NCBI GenBank assembly: GCA_027257055.1
Contig: JAPVLO010000123.1
Coordinates: 2,914,001-2,978,000 of the forward strand
Length of the DNA: 64,000 nt
Direction of reading: 5' to 3'
From: Cephalopachus bancanus
Lineage: Eukaryota > Chordata > Mammalia > Primates > Tarsiidae
In this document: positions 42,201-49,861 of the stretch, piece after piece
How the letters are laid out: each line of letters begins with the position of its first letter
How positions within the stretch are numbered: the stretch's first letter is position 1
Notes under the pieces: model-generated
Told to the model about the DNA's origin: nothing
Database searches by the model: none
What the model saw: only the letters and a program-made list of their open reading frames with translations
Made by a program: the position numbers and the translations under genes

Positions 42201-45200
42201 TTTTTTCGATTTACTGTAGAGACGAGGTATTGCTAAATTGCCCAGGCTGGTCTCGAACCCCAGGGTTTAGGTAATCTGCTCGTCTCAGCTTCCTTCCTGG
42301 CTGCAAGCTATTTTTTGACTAAAGCCACCACAGTAATAATACTGGCTATGTCATAGAACAACTTTTATGAAAATTAAAATATCAAATCAAACAGAGCTAT
42401 TTAAAAGACACTCCAATTCAAAGTTTATTAGAACTTATCCTCTAATTTCAAAATAATTTTTAGATATTTATAGCTAAAAATATTTAATTGACTTAATAGA
42501 AGTAAGCGGCAAGAATATGAAAAGAAGTAAATGCAATTTTCTCTCTAAAGGTCTTCTTCTTCAAGTGACATTAAATCTTTGGAATATATTACAATATTAT
42601 CATGTTTTATTTTTGAATACTGATTATGTAAATTCATAGTACATATAAGTAGGGGGCAATTATTACTCATATTATTAATTTTTCAGCACACAGTTTTTTA
42701 AATAGATAGCTTCCTAGCACATGCAAAATAAACCTTAATTTACAAAAATATATTGCTAACCAAGTTATCAGAAAAAAGTAAAATTACATAAAGCATAATA
42801 GTTACATTTAAAAAAAGCATTTTAGCTGAATGACAAAACTGCAAGAACTACTATTATTTCTCTTATTTCTCCAGAGCACCAAGGCAACATCAGATAACTT
42901 TCACACCCAATCTCTCACTACTTGATGCTTGCAATAATCTTGGCACAACAGGGAGTAGTTACTTGGAGACTAATTCCTGAGGGAGAGACAAAAGCATCTG
43001 GTGGGAAAAACACTTCACTTGCTTCATTATTTTTTATGGCAGGAAGCACTTATTGTTCCACATCATAATTTTCAAAGAGTTACACATAGCTCCCTCATGG
43101 AGATTTTAGGAGCAATAATGAAGAAAACAGAGTTAGGAGAAAAAACTTGCTGCATTTATCAGCTAAATATCCTAAAGAGAAATTCATGAAATAGCATGTA
43201 ACCTGTGTTTTCTCAGATTATTTGATTAAATCTCTCACAAGCATGTGTAGTATTTGAAAACGAGTCTTTTTAGCTATATATATATAAGAACAAAAATATA
43301 TGATGGTATAGTACTAAAGATAAGTTTTAAGAAGAATTATGAGCTACAGATAGTGAAATATCGAATCCTTTTCTATAATTATTTCCATTTAATACCTCAT
43401 TACAATAAAGAAAATATGTTTGAGATATTTATTATTTTAAAGTTGTAAAAAAGTTTACCAATAAACTATAATGATTCTTTTAATTTAAAGCATGAGCATG
43501 AAAATATTTTATCTGTTACTTTACAAGTACTTACTGCCAATCAGAGGAACTTGTGCATTATCATTTCGAGATACCATAGAAGGTAGCCCAGCTACAATAC
43601 AGGCAATTCCATCAAAGAATGTTGAATGGGGGGCAACGACAAAAACTGGTGCCTCCAAAGGACTTGCAATCTTTCCTTTCACAGCAACTATAAATCCCAT
43701 TGAAAAGAACATAGCATGACCCAGAAACTTCAAAGCTGTTTGAGTAATTTTCCTTTGAAAATAAACATAGAAAAGATAATTAGCTTTGTTAATTGAAGCT
43801 AGCAGATAGGGCTTTACTTTAAAATACTATAAGAAAACCAAAACATGTAAGGGCATTTCATGTCAATATGAGCCATGGAGAATAATAGCTAACACTTTAC
43901 ACGGAGCTTTTTCTGCCAGGCACTATTCTAAATGCATACATATATTAATTTCTTTAATCTTCAGCCTAATCTTATAAAACAGGTATTATTTATGATCATT
44001 CCCATTTTACAAATGAGGAAACTAAGGCACAGAGAGGTAAAGGACATAAATGGCTCCATAATTCTGAGACTATAAAGTGATAAAAATGAATTTTCAACAT
44101 ATATCCTCCACTGAGATATCCAGATCAGTACTACTCTTCAAAGTAGCCAAGTTGGGGATCTACATTTGTGTAATGAAGATACTGATATCTCCTAAAACAC
44201 TTGCAGAACTCTCATACACAAATTATCCAAATTATCTTAGGAATAATTTTTTTAAGTGAGTCTTGCTATCTACATTGTTATAACTCTTAGATATCATCAA
44301 GAATCTTCAGAAGTAAATTCACTATTCACTTCCCTGGAACAGAGTTGCACTTAAGAAGTTCCAGAAATTGGCCGGGCTCGGTGGCTCAGCCTGTAATCCC
44401 AGCACTTTGGGAGGCCGAGGTGAGAGGATTGCCTGAGCCCGCGGGTTCGAGACCCGCCTGGGAAACTTGGCGAGACCTCATCTCCACAATAAATCAAAAA
44501 TTAACCGGGCGTGGTAGTGCGCACCTGTAGTTCCAGCTACTCGGAAGGCTGAGGCGGAAGGATCGCCGGGGCCCAGCAGGTTGAGGCTGCGATGGCCGGG
44601 AGCGGCCACTGTACTCCAGTCTGGGCAACAGAGTGAGACTCAACTCAAAAAAAAAAAAGAAATTCCAGAAATCTACTGTTTCACTTTTATTTTTGCTTTT
44701 TAAAAAGATTCTGCCATTAAAGATTAATTAATTCTTCAAACTGTGCCAGGAACTGTGCTGGACATACAAGACAAGAAAGATCTAGTCTCTGACCTTGATA
44801 AACTCAATCAAGTAGGGAAATAAAAACATACTCCTAGAAGTGTAAACACAGGAGGAATATCTCAGTATGTGGACAAGCATATAACTTTTTATGAATAATA
44901 AAATATGAGGGGCACCAAAAAAAAAAAGGAATCATTTTTTGGAGTGCAGGCTTTCCCCACTAAGTAAGTATTGTAGGGACCCATCTGTATCAGTGTACCA
45001 GCTAGCACTGTTGGAGGAGGCTGAACTGTTGACTTCAGCAAATTTTTTTTGGAGATTCTTCCAGTGTGTTTGCCCATTTCATGATGGGTAATTTATGAGC
45101 ACACCTGCCCACACCATGCTGAGTATTCAGTAGTTTTTGACCAAAATTGGCATGATCCCCACCCCCCACCTCCCTATTCACCACTCAAAGTGACTTTTTT

Positions 45201-47570
45201 TTTGTCTTCATGGATGAAAAAAGTTCTCAAAGGGATACGTTTTGCTGATGTGGAAGAGGTGAAGCAAAAAATGGCAGAAGCACTAAAAGGCATCAAAACT
45301 GACAAGTTCAAAAAGTGTTTTGAGCAGTGGAAAAAGTGTCTTGATAGATGTATTGCATCAAATGGAGAGCACTTTGATGGTGACTGAAGCTTAAACATGT
45401 AAGAATAAATACTCAATTTTTAAAACATATTCTGTTTTTTTGGGGGAGTATCATTAGATACCTCATATGTGTATCACCCATGAGGTATTTAATGAGAGAC
45501 CTAAAAAATGGGTTTCCTATTTAATTCTCTCAACATTCTTGTAATAACGTAGTGAGGAACCACTAGCAACTAGCTCCTAGGAAGTTTCTGAGACTTTTAT
45601 TTCACAGCAAGAAGTGAGATACAGAGAACCAAAGTACTTTTCCAGAGAGCACAGGGACTGTATCTCCCTTTCTTCCCCTTCACTTTAGAGATGAGATCTT
45701 TATTCATGTAAGGATACAAAGTACACTCCTTTATCGAATTTCCATACCTCTTATTTTTTTATCTATAGTGATTGTAGCTTCTGATAACTACACTTATCCC
45801 ATATTAAAAGCCATTAAAAACGTCATTTAAGTGTCTAAAATAAAGGCTTAAAGTCTGGTCTCACATATTAACTTTGAAAACTATCTGTTTGAGAGGAGAA
45901 AGAGACACTGGTTTAATTGACAAAAGTAAAATTTTCTTTTCTAACATTATATCTATTTTTTTTGATTCTTAGACTATTCCTTCCATCATCCAAGCTATTC
46001 ATAAACCACTAACAATAGAAACCAAAGAGATAATCTGAAAAGAATTCATGAGTCATGAAAAACATCCCTTGAAGTGTTGTTTTATACCAACAACCTTGAG
46101 TTATAAAACAAAGGAATATAATTTGCAAGAACTGAGATTCCTCTGGGGTATTGCCAGCACTAGATTCATTTCCACTTCAAACCAGCCTTGTGTTTGATAC
46201 TGACATTTGTTCACTAGGACATGAATTGAACAGCAAACTGCATATTTCTTTAAAAGCTTCTAGAACAGTATTTCTCAAAAATTTTGGAGGATGTATTCAC
46301 ACGAGATTTGGACAAAACAAAATCCTTGCATAAAAAAATGCACAATTTCAAAGAGTAAACAATGTCCTAAAACAATTTCAATGCCCTAAAACCCATCTAC
46401 AGATTTGGAATTCACATGTTATCCATGGAGTCCACATTAAGAGGCCCCACTTTTTGTTTTTGTTTTTGTTTTTTTGTTTTTTTTAAGTTGGAGTCTCACT
46501 CTGTCACCCAGACTGGAGTGCAGTAGCTGCTCCTGGCCACCGCAGCCTCGACCTGCTGGGCTCCGGCAATCCTTCCACCTCAGCTTTCCAAGTAGCCAGA
46601 ATTACAGGCATGCGCTACCACGCCCGGCTGATTTTTTGATTTATTGTAGAGATGAGGTCTCGCTGCCCAGGCGGGTCTCGAACTCGCGGGCTCAGGCAAT
46701 CCACTCACCTCAGCCTCCCAAAGGCACGGGATTACAGGCTGAGCCACCGATCCCGGCTGAGGCCCCACTTTTACGACACACAGATGGCAACAATTTGATT
46801 ATGCCCAATAAGAATGAACTTTTACCAGAAGCTTTGTTAGTTCATGATCAATGTGTTTTCTAATACTATCCTAATTAGATAATACCTGAGAAGCTGTTTC
46901 ATTCTGCCTCAATTCTAATGTCTAAAAAAACTAGGCTATACCAATTAACAATTAATTGTCATTAATAATCACTAAAGTAATTAATAATAATACAACTGAT
47001 CTACTTAATTATATCACTGCAGAAAGCATATGTAGTGTAGTATGAGGGACAAAAGTAAATGTGAAAACCAAAAAAAGAGCAAAAGAAAGCATTATTTTGT
47101 AACTTCAATGCCTTTAGATATACTAATTGTGTAACTTTAAGGGATGTATCACTTTTTGGCAGTAATTCAGAAAATAAAATGTTTTGACATTAAGAAATTA
47201 CAGCTTCAACAGAAGTTTATCATAAGGTGCTTGGGTAGTAATTTCCACATATTTCTAAATTAAGACCAGTTTTATCTGATAAATAAAAATAAATTATTAA
47301 AATTGAGCAGGTAGTAGTTAGATACAATTATTGATCACTAAACTATAATGTCTTTTTTATATTGATTTAATATATCTTAATTTATCTTAATTTAATATTA
47401 TCTTCTAACTTTTGAACCTTTTTTTCTTACCTCCTCCAACCAGTTATTGGGTGGGTCAGCTTTTCAGGACAGAATGCTGTTGAAATTACAGCAAATGGCC
47501 ATGCCAGTAATAAAATTAATGCAACCAATAAGACACGAATTGGAAGCAGGATAATTCCAAGAAGGAAAAT
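14552..47570 (-). CDS. LPCAT2: LPCAT2, exons 2-11 (partial gene, spliced)
   Basis: Ten GT-AG exons on the minus strand join into one open frame of 1044 nt (348 codons) that I recognise as lysophosphatidylcholine acyltransferase 2, an ER and lipid-droplet membrane enzyme that acylates lysophosphatidylcholine and acetylates lyso-PAF. Coordinates: 47431-47570, 43535-43752, 41883-41995, 39798-39858, 38635-38693, 37025-37059, 32952-33006, 22263-22345, 17426-17551, 14552-14705. Counting from the human protein, the encoded part is about residues 58-405 of 544. It carries the hydrophobic segment (58-78), the HxxxxD motif at 146-151, the EGTC motif at 220-223, and the first helix of EF-hand 1. No stop or frameshift is present and all phases agree, so the gene looks functional. 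Exon 1 with the promoter (beyond 64000) and the final three human exons (below 1) are outside the window. Exon numbers assume human-like structure. Confidence 0.96.
15407..15614 (-). mobile_element. Young Alu, 5'-truncated, with target duplication
   Basis: Right arm plus part of the left arm, lacking the first ~90 nt, with the young-subfamily markers. It is flanked by a perfect 13-bp duplication AATATTTACTTTT (15394-15406 and 15615-15627), so the truncation happened at insertion. Confidence 0.93.
16337..16622 (+). mobile_element. Young Alu
   Basis: Starts within the left arm at 'gcctgtaatcccgcgcc' (the first ~18 nt are missing), has the short linker 'gggcagcgagacc', and ends in about 29 As. 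TCTGCAA beside both ends is a partial target duplication. Confidence 0.92.
17061..17274 (-). mobile_element. Young Alu, 5'-truncated
   Basis: Antisense young Alu ending at 'cgagtctcgaacccgc', so the 5' end of the element is missing. GAGAGTT at 17037-17043 and 17275-17281 is a probable target duplication. A (TTTA)n run precedes it. Confidence 0.88.
17426..17551 (-). CDS. LPCAT2: LPCAT2 exon 10
   Basis: 126 nt: one base completing Glu312, then [20 protein letters not shown] and on to EFTKISRKL, ending with two bases of Lys354 at GTAAGT. It encodes the linker between the acyltransferase domain and the EF-hand region. Intron 10, downstream, holds three young Alus in alternating orientation. Confidence 0.96.
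17845..18030 (+). repeat. MIR
   Basis: 'ggttcaagtcctag', 'ttaccagctatgaacc', 'catttaacctaagcttcact' and the tail follow MIR order. Confidence 0.6.
18580..18790 (+). repeat. MIR
   Basis: 'gagttccagcacagaccatc', 'gattttgggcaaaccactta' and 'cctgagtctgtttcct' match the MIR core and 3' half. Confidence 0.7.
19385..21470 (-). mobile_element. MARNA-like mariner element split by an L1
   Basis: Left end 'tactaggggtgccaaaaatg' and right end 'tttgacatcctctgta' are imperfect inverted repeats once the L1 at 19418-20933 is removed, leaving an element of about 570 bp. Inside, the plus strand near 21084-21270 encodes [19 protein letters not shown] and later [15 protein letters not shown], the N-terminal helix-turn-helix part of a Tc1/mariner-type transposase, with stops between. 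Size and text resemble the MARNA element as I remember it; orientation is uncertain. Confidence 0.7.
19418..20933 (-). mobile_element. L1, 5'-truncated, with target duplication
   Basis: Antisense L1: poly-A complement, 3' UTR with two copies of a motif containing TTTCCCACTACTG, then the ORF2 C-terminal half, stopping at 'ctattcgtggtcatttg'. It is flanked by AATGTACATACATTTTA (19401-19417) and AATGTATATACATTTTA (20934-20950), one mismatch. ORF2 pieces in several frames (for example 20263-20490) show it is dead. Confidence 0.92.
21471..22262. other. Intron 9 sequence, no recognised feature
   Basis: Unique-looking intronic DNA between the mariner element and exon 9. Confidence 0.5.
22263..22345 (-). 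CDS. LPCAT2: LPCAT2 exon 9
   Basis: 83 nt: 27 codons and two bases of Glu312. It encodes [20 protein letters not shown] and then RVRSLMA. The acceptor is CTTTCAG and the donor GTAAGT. This is the end of the acyltransferase domain, with an acidic linker. The intron upstream is about 10.6 kb. Confidence 0.94.
22450..22680 (+). repeat. MIR
   Basis: 'ggaacactgggcctggacc', 'tgtgttaactagcatgtcac' and 'gaaggtaaaatgaac' follow the MIR core. Confidence 0.55.
23010..23260 (-). repeat. MIR/L2-type fragment
   Basis: 'cgagcacctattatatgcca' and later 'ggtcaggattcagccc' are antisense MIR/L2 signatures. Confidence 0.45.
23445..23690 (-). repeat. MIR containing a microsatellite
   Basis: Antisense MIR text ('cagacactatgttaggtgtt' ... 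'attatctcattaattctttc' ... 'gacttgctcaaggtacctga') interrupted by the TA/TG repeat at 23521-23604. Confidence 0.7.
23521..23604. repeat. (TA)n(TG)n compound microsatellite
   Basis: About 48 nt of AT dinucleotide, a short ATGAATATGTATGT bridge, then about 26 nt of GT. Confidence 0.97.
23696..23820 (-). repeat. L2 3'-end-like fragment
   Basis: 'caacaaatattccctatcgt', 'ggcactgctctaagccctg' and 'ccctgccctcaagaagctct' are in the order of the antisense L2/MIR-like 3' end. Confidence 0.5.
23850..24132 (+). mobile_element. Alu (old, J-like)
   Basis: Complete diverged dimer ('ggctgggcatggtggtttac' to a short A-tail at 24122). It sits within older MIR/L2 sequence. Confidence 0.9.
24136..24300 (-). 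repeat. MIR
   Basis: 'tgcctactgtgtgctgggta', 'tttgttagatgaggaataca' and 'aaagaggttaaacaatatag' are antisense MIR landmarks. Confidence 0.65.
24695..24855 (+). repeat. MIR-like fragment
   Basis: 'agaacacttggcctaggttg', 'ggccttagtttccttgccta' and 'gactaaatgatgtctaaagt' follow a MIR-type SINE. Confidence 0.5.
24856..25358. other. Intron 8 sequence, no recognised feature
   Basis: AT-rich, no supported feature. Confidence 0.5.
25371..25697 (+). mobile_element. Young Alu with tetranucleotide tail
   Basis: Complete young Alu with the short linker 'gggcaggcgagacc'. The A-tail has become (AAAT)n(AAAC)n(AAAT)n at 25646-25697. Perfect 12-bp duplication AAGCTTGGATTT at 25359-25370 and 25698-25709. Confidence 0.95.
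25710..27079. other. Intron 8 sequence, no recognised feature
   Basis: Pyrimidine-rich stretch at about 25900-26700 with no repeat I can name and no conserved frame. (TA)n at 26369-26379. Confidence 0.45.
27080..27275 (-). repeat. MIR
   Basis: 'gaacacttaccatgtgccag', 'gttattatcttcattttacc' and 'agacttagagagatttaagt' are antisense MIR landmarks. Confidence 0.7.
27350..27400. repeat. (TG)n microsatellite with CG interruptions
   Basis: About 50 nt of TG, interrupted by GCGTGCGTGCG at about 27376-27386. Confidence 0.96.
27461..29220 (+). mobile_element. L1, 5'-truncated and rearranged
   Basis: Sense ORF2 from 'ctgataaaggactttgac' through the RT/C-terminal region ([20 protein letters not shown] at about 28497), then a 3' UTR containing two copies of GGATTGGCAGTAGTGG and an A/T-rich end. 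It has an internal deletion near 28718-28721 and a 133-nt inverted insert at 28801-28933. Stops throughout; inactive. Confidence 0.9.
28801..28933 (-). repeat. Inverted L1 ORF2 segment inside the L1
   Basis: Reverse complement of the ORF2 part at 28023-28154 of the same element, with about ten percent differences. It is placed inside the normal text 'gcaacttgg|gatgg'. Sense L1 continues on both sides. Confidence 0.9.
29558..29921 (+). mobile_element. Tigger7/MER44-like pogo-family element, non-autonomous
   Basis: Text resembles the 5' half ('ggtttcagttaccagtggtc', 'gaaaatattaaatgcaaaag') joined to the 3' half ('cttactgtgcctaatttata', 'ttaaactttatcataggcat') of a Tigger-type element, without transposase. 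The exact family name is from memory. Confidence 0.6.
29922..32951. other. Intron 8 sequence, no recognised feature
   Basis: About 3 kb of unique-looking AT-rich intron. I see no exon, repeat or RNA gene I can support. Confidence 0.5.
32952..33006 (-). CDS. LPCAT2: LPCAT2 exon 8
   Basis: 55 nt: one base completing Phe266, then [18 protein letters not shown], ending in phase 0 at GTAAGT. The acceptor has a good pyrimidine tract (CTTTTTTTCTCTTCAG). From memory the human segment reads CQLF where this has CQPF, a Leu-to-Pro change that could be lineage-specific. Confidence 0.93.
33007..33758. other. Intron 7 sequence, no recognised feature
   Basis: Unique-looking. A short (TA)n lies at 33710-33723. 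Confidence 0.5.
33774..34074 (+). mobile_element. Young Alu with 15-bp target duplication
   Basis: Complete young Alu starting 'atgccgggctcggtggctca'. Perfect duplication AATAAATTTAGAAGC at 33759-33773 and 34075-34089. The tail is A/T-rich. Confidence 0.95.
34775..35255 (-). mobile_element. L1, strongly 5'-truncated
   Basis: Antisense L1 3' UTR with two copies of the 'ccaatccc' motif block (34884-34910 and 34923-34948), then about 270 nt of ORF2 C-terminus. No intact frame. Confidence 0.88.
35256..35940. other. Intron 7 sequence, no recognised feature
   Basis: No supported feature. Confidence 0.5.
35944..36277 (+). mobile_element. Alu with (GATA)n tail
   Basis: Complete Alu, young-type right arm but longer linker 'gggcaacttggagagacc'. 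The tail has turned into about 12 units of GATA (36227-36276). Confidence 0.93.
36227..36276. repeat. (GATA)n microsatellite
   Basis: Nearly pure tetranucleotide repeat grown from the Alu tail. Confidence 0.97.
36290..37024. other. Intron 7 sequence, no recognised feature
   Basis: AT-rich, no repeat named. Confidence 0.5.
37025..37059 (-). CDS. LPCAT2: LPCAT2 exon 7 (35-nt small exon)
   Basis: Only 35 nt: [11 protein letters not shown] plus two bases of Phe266, between an ATTACAG acceptor and a GTAAGT donor. The split Phe codon is completed by the first base of the next exon, which supports this short exon. Confidence 0.93.
37549..37835 (+). mobile_element. Alu, intermediate type
   Basis: Complete Alu with 'cccagcacttt'-like left arm ('accagcactttgggaggcc') and long linker. 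A deletion removes the GGCCGGGAGCGGCC block. The duplication AAAAGTTTA lies at 37540-37548 and 37836-37844. Confidence 0.93.
37850..38634 (-). other. Intron 6 sequence with a MIR-like piece
   Basis: Mostly unrecognised. 38160-38275 has antisense MIR-like text ('aagggtcacacagttagtaa'). Confidence 0.4.
38635..38693 (-). CDS. LPCAT2: LPCAT2 exon 6
   Basis: 59 nt: two bases completing Gly235, then 19 codons reading [19 protein letters not shown]. It has a GTAAG donor and a TTATAG acceptor. The [13 protein letters not shown] segment is the conserved block after the EGTC motif in this acyltransferase family. Confidence 0.94.
39189..39474 (+). mobile_element. Young Alu with 12-bp target duplication
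   Basis: Young Alu with a deletion in its head ('ccgggctcggttgtaatcc'). Perfect duplication AGAAGGCATTTA at 39177-39188 and 39475-39486. Confidence 0.95.
39798..39858 (-). CDS. LPCAT2: LPCAT2 exon 5: EGTC motif
   Basis: 61 nt: 20 codons plus one base of Gly235. It encodes [26 protein letters not shown] is the second conserved acyltransferase motif (EGTC, human 220-223), which helps bind the lysophospholipid phosphate. The acceptor is CCTAAG and the donor GTGAGA. The motif is intact. Confidence 0.96.
39859..41577. other. Intron 4 sequence, no firm feature
   Basis: Unique-looking, with TA/TG-rich text at 40280-40335. At 40760-40990 the text vaguely resembles an ancient CR1/L3-type repeat, too weak to call. 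Confidence 0.4.
41588..41698 (-). mobile_element. Alu right-arm fragment
   Basis: Only about 105 nt of an antisense Alu right arm ('gagttggagtcttactccat' to 'ccagcgatccttccactt'). The rest is missing. Confidence 0.85.
41883..41995 (-). CDS. LPCAT2: LPCAT2 exon 4
   Basis: 113 nt, entering with two bases of Arg177 and ending on a complete Gln codon before GTAAAA. It encodes [20 protein letters not shown] and then [17 protein letters not shown], within the acyltransferase domain between the two catalytic motifs. In the gene's sense, an old Alu and its A-tail end only about 35 nt before this acceptor, so the branch point and pyrimidine tract lie in a very short unique stretch. Confidence 0.95.
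42030..42300 (-). mobile_element. Alu (old) next to LPCAT2 exon 4
   Basis: Antisense on the plus strand, hence same sense as LPCAT2. Diverged dimer with two poly-T blocks. Its A-tail in gene sense ends about 35 nt upstream of the exon 4 acceptor at 41996. Confidence 0.9.
42301..43534. other. Intron 3 sequence, no recognised feature
   Basis: No supported feature. Confidence 0.5.
43535..43752 (-). CDS. LPCAT2: LPCAT2 exon 3: HxxxxD acyltransferase motif
   Basis: 218 nt: one base completing Arg, 72 codons, and one base of the next Arg. The donor is GTAAGT and the acceptor TTTCAAAG. It encodes [20 protein letters not shown] and onward to residue 176, including PHSTFFDG, the catalytic HxxxxD motif of glycerolipid acyltransferases (His146 and Asp151 in human numbering). 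The catalytic His and Asp are both intact. Confidence 0.96.
43885..44062 (-). repeat. MIR
   Basis: 'tgccaggcactattctaaat', 'cattcccattttacaaatga' and 'ggaaactaaggcacagagag' are well-preserved antisense MIR text. Confidence 0.85.
44369..44657 (+). mobile_element. Alu, intermediate type, with target duplication
   Basis: Starts 'tggccgggctcggtggctca', has the long linker 'gggaaacttggcgagacc'. Duplication AGAAGTTCCAGAAAT / AGAAATTCCAGAAAT at 44354-44368 and 44658-44672 (one mismatch). Confidence 0.94.
44740..44835 (+). repeat. L2/MIR-type fragment
   Basis: 'ctgtgccaggaactgtgctg' and 'agtctctgaccttgataaac' resemble an L2 3' end. Confidence 0.4.
44905..45450 (+). mobile_element. Hsmar2-like mariner, internally deleted
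   Basis: Ends 'gaggggcaccaaaaaaa' and 'tttttttgggggagta' are rough inverted repeats. The interior retains only the C-terminal third of a mariner transposase, plus short pieces near the left end. Family assignment is from memory of Hsmar2's 3' end. Confidence 0.75.
45095..45387 (+). pseudogene. Mariner transposase C-terminal remnant
   Basis: Text around 45100 reads (P)AHTMLSIQ, corresponding to the NAPAHT catalytic segment of mariner DD34D transposases. After indels, 45220-45387 gives [20 protein letters not shown] and then [20 protein letters not shown] and [11 protein letters not shown] with its natural stop, a typical mariner C-terminus. Frames are broken upstream; inactive. Confidence 0.85.
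45451..46440. other. Intron 2 sequence, no recognised feature
   Basis: No supported feature. Confidence 0.5.
46455..46758 (-). mobile_element. Young Alu with 14-bp target duplication
   Basis: Complete antisense young Alu ending 'gagccaccgatcccggct'. Perfect duplication GAGGCCCCACTTTT at 46441-46454 and 46759-46772. Confidence 0.95.
46773..47430. other. Intron 2 sequence, no recognised feature
   Basis: AT-rich, no supported feature. Confidence 0.5.
47431..47570 (-). CDS. LPCAT2: LPCAT2 exon 2: membrane segment
   Basis: 140 nt, entering in phase 0 after a TTTCAG acceptor and leaving with two bases of an Arg codon at a GTAAG donor. It encodes about residues 58-103. A long run of Leu, Ile, Val and Ala ([20 protein letters not shown]) is the predicted membrane helix. 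It is followed by [13 protein letters not shown], which leads into the catalytic domain. The neighbouring introns are large and repeat-rich. Confidence 0.95.
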
Positions 47571-48039
47571 CTGAAAGTTAAAGTTGATAAAAATAGGTGA
47601 GTGGACATTATTTTAATGCATAGCTATCAAACAGAAACATGTAACAGGGAAGTTTTATGCTGTTAATACATTCAATTAAGGATGAATTACTTACTGTCCT
47701 GTAACAGAAAAGGATTTAAGCACAAAGAAAAATAAGATACCATATCTGACCTCACAAAGCCTACTATGTAACAAAAGAAACAATGAAGAACACCATAAGA
47801 TCTGTATATCTATGAAAGTGGATAGAGTTGTAGCCAGAACAGTCTTGCAAGATAAACAGGCGCTAGCAAGGTATGATGGGGAAATTGCTTTTTGAGAACT
47901 ACAGGTAGAAGGAAGAGTGAAGACATTCGTGTTAAGAAGTAAATGCATTGTTTTATTTATCTGCCAGGCAAATAATAATAAGGAGACAGAGGAGATGAAA
48001 GTAAAAAATAAAAATGAAAAATAAGTAAGAATAGCAATT

Positions 48040-48245
48040 AATACATAAATGGCTACTACACTCTAAGCACTTGGCATGTAGTAACTTACTTAATTCTTAC
48101 AACCTTAAGTTAAAATTTTTACATATAAGAAAGCAGTGGCACAAAGGGAGTTACATTAAATTGCTTAAGATTACAAAGTTAGTATGTGATAGAACCAGGA
48201 TTTGAACCCAGTTTGGTTGTAAAGTCTTTGCTCTTAATTCTTATT
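48040..48245 (-). repeat. MIR
   Basis: 'ctctaagcacttggcatgta', 'gtgatagaaccaggatttga' and 'acccagtttggttgtaaag' are antisense MIR landmarks. Confidence 0.7.
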
Positions 48246-49555
48246 GCTTATTAAGTGAAATAGACTGCCCTTTTGTATAACACATCTTTTTTTTATGAGC
48301 CAATTACACTACTCAAACAGTATTATCATTTTTCTGTCTCTACTGGTCCTTGGATGAATCTGTGCATAAAGTAATTTATGAAAAATGACAAAAATATTCT
48401 ATTTATCTGATCTCTGTCAAGTTATTTGCATGCATATGTGTTTTGGAGGTACAAATTACATACAAGAAAATGTACAGATTTATTTTTCTTGCCTAACTGT
48501 CCTTGCTAGAACTGCCAGTGCAATGCTGAATAGAAGTGATAAAAGTAGACATCTTTGTCTTGTTTCTGAACCTAGAAAAAATATTTTCTGTTTTTCACTA
48601 TTAGGTATAATTTTAGTTTTCACAGATGCCCCATATCAGGTTGAGAAATTTACCTTCCATTTTTAGCTTACTGAGTGTTTTTTTAAAAATTATGAAAGTG
48701 GGTCAAATCATGTTCCTGTGTCTACTGAGATAATTATATGCCTTTTATTCAATAAATATAGTACTCATATTGATTAATTTTCCTATATTGAAAACAAGGT
48801 TTAATTTCCTGAGATAAATCCCACTTTGCCATGTTATAATCCTTTCTATAAGTTGTTGGATTTAGTTTGATAGTATTTTTTTAGGGCTTTTGCATATATG
48901 TTCATAAAGGATATTGGCCTGTAGTTTTGTTTTTTGTGATGTCTTTTTTCTGGTTTTGGTATCAGGGTAGGACTGGTCTCATAGAATTAGTCAGGAAGCT
49001 CTCCCTCTTATGTTTTAGAAGAACTTGTGAAGGATTAACTATTATTTAACATGTTGGTAGAATTCATCAGAGAATCTACCTGATATGGCCCTGAGCTTTT
49101 CTTTGGGAGATTTTTTAAATTACTAATTAATCTTTTTATTTTATATAGGTTTACTTGAATTTTTATTTATTCTTCAGTCAATTTTGGTAGTTTGTGTCTT
49201 TCTAGGAATTTCAACATTTCATCTAAATTATCTAATTTGTTAGCATGTAATTGTTCATATTATTCTTTATAATCCATTTTATTTTGGAAAGGTCAGTAGT
49301 ATTGTCCTAGTTTGAATATATATATATATTTTCCAGACAATTTGTCAATTTTTTCAGAACACCAACTTTTAGTTGTTTTGTTTTTTTCTATTGTCTGTTC
49401 CTTAATCCATTTATTTCTGCTTTAATCTTTATTATTCACTTATTCTTGCTTTAACTTTAGCTTGTTCTTTATCCTAGTTTTTTACAGTAAAAAGTTATGA
49501 TATTGATTTAAAATCTCTTCCTCCCTTCTCTTCCCTCTCCTCTCACCCCACCCCC

Positions 49556-49861
<306 letters not shown>

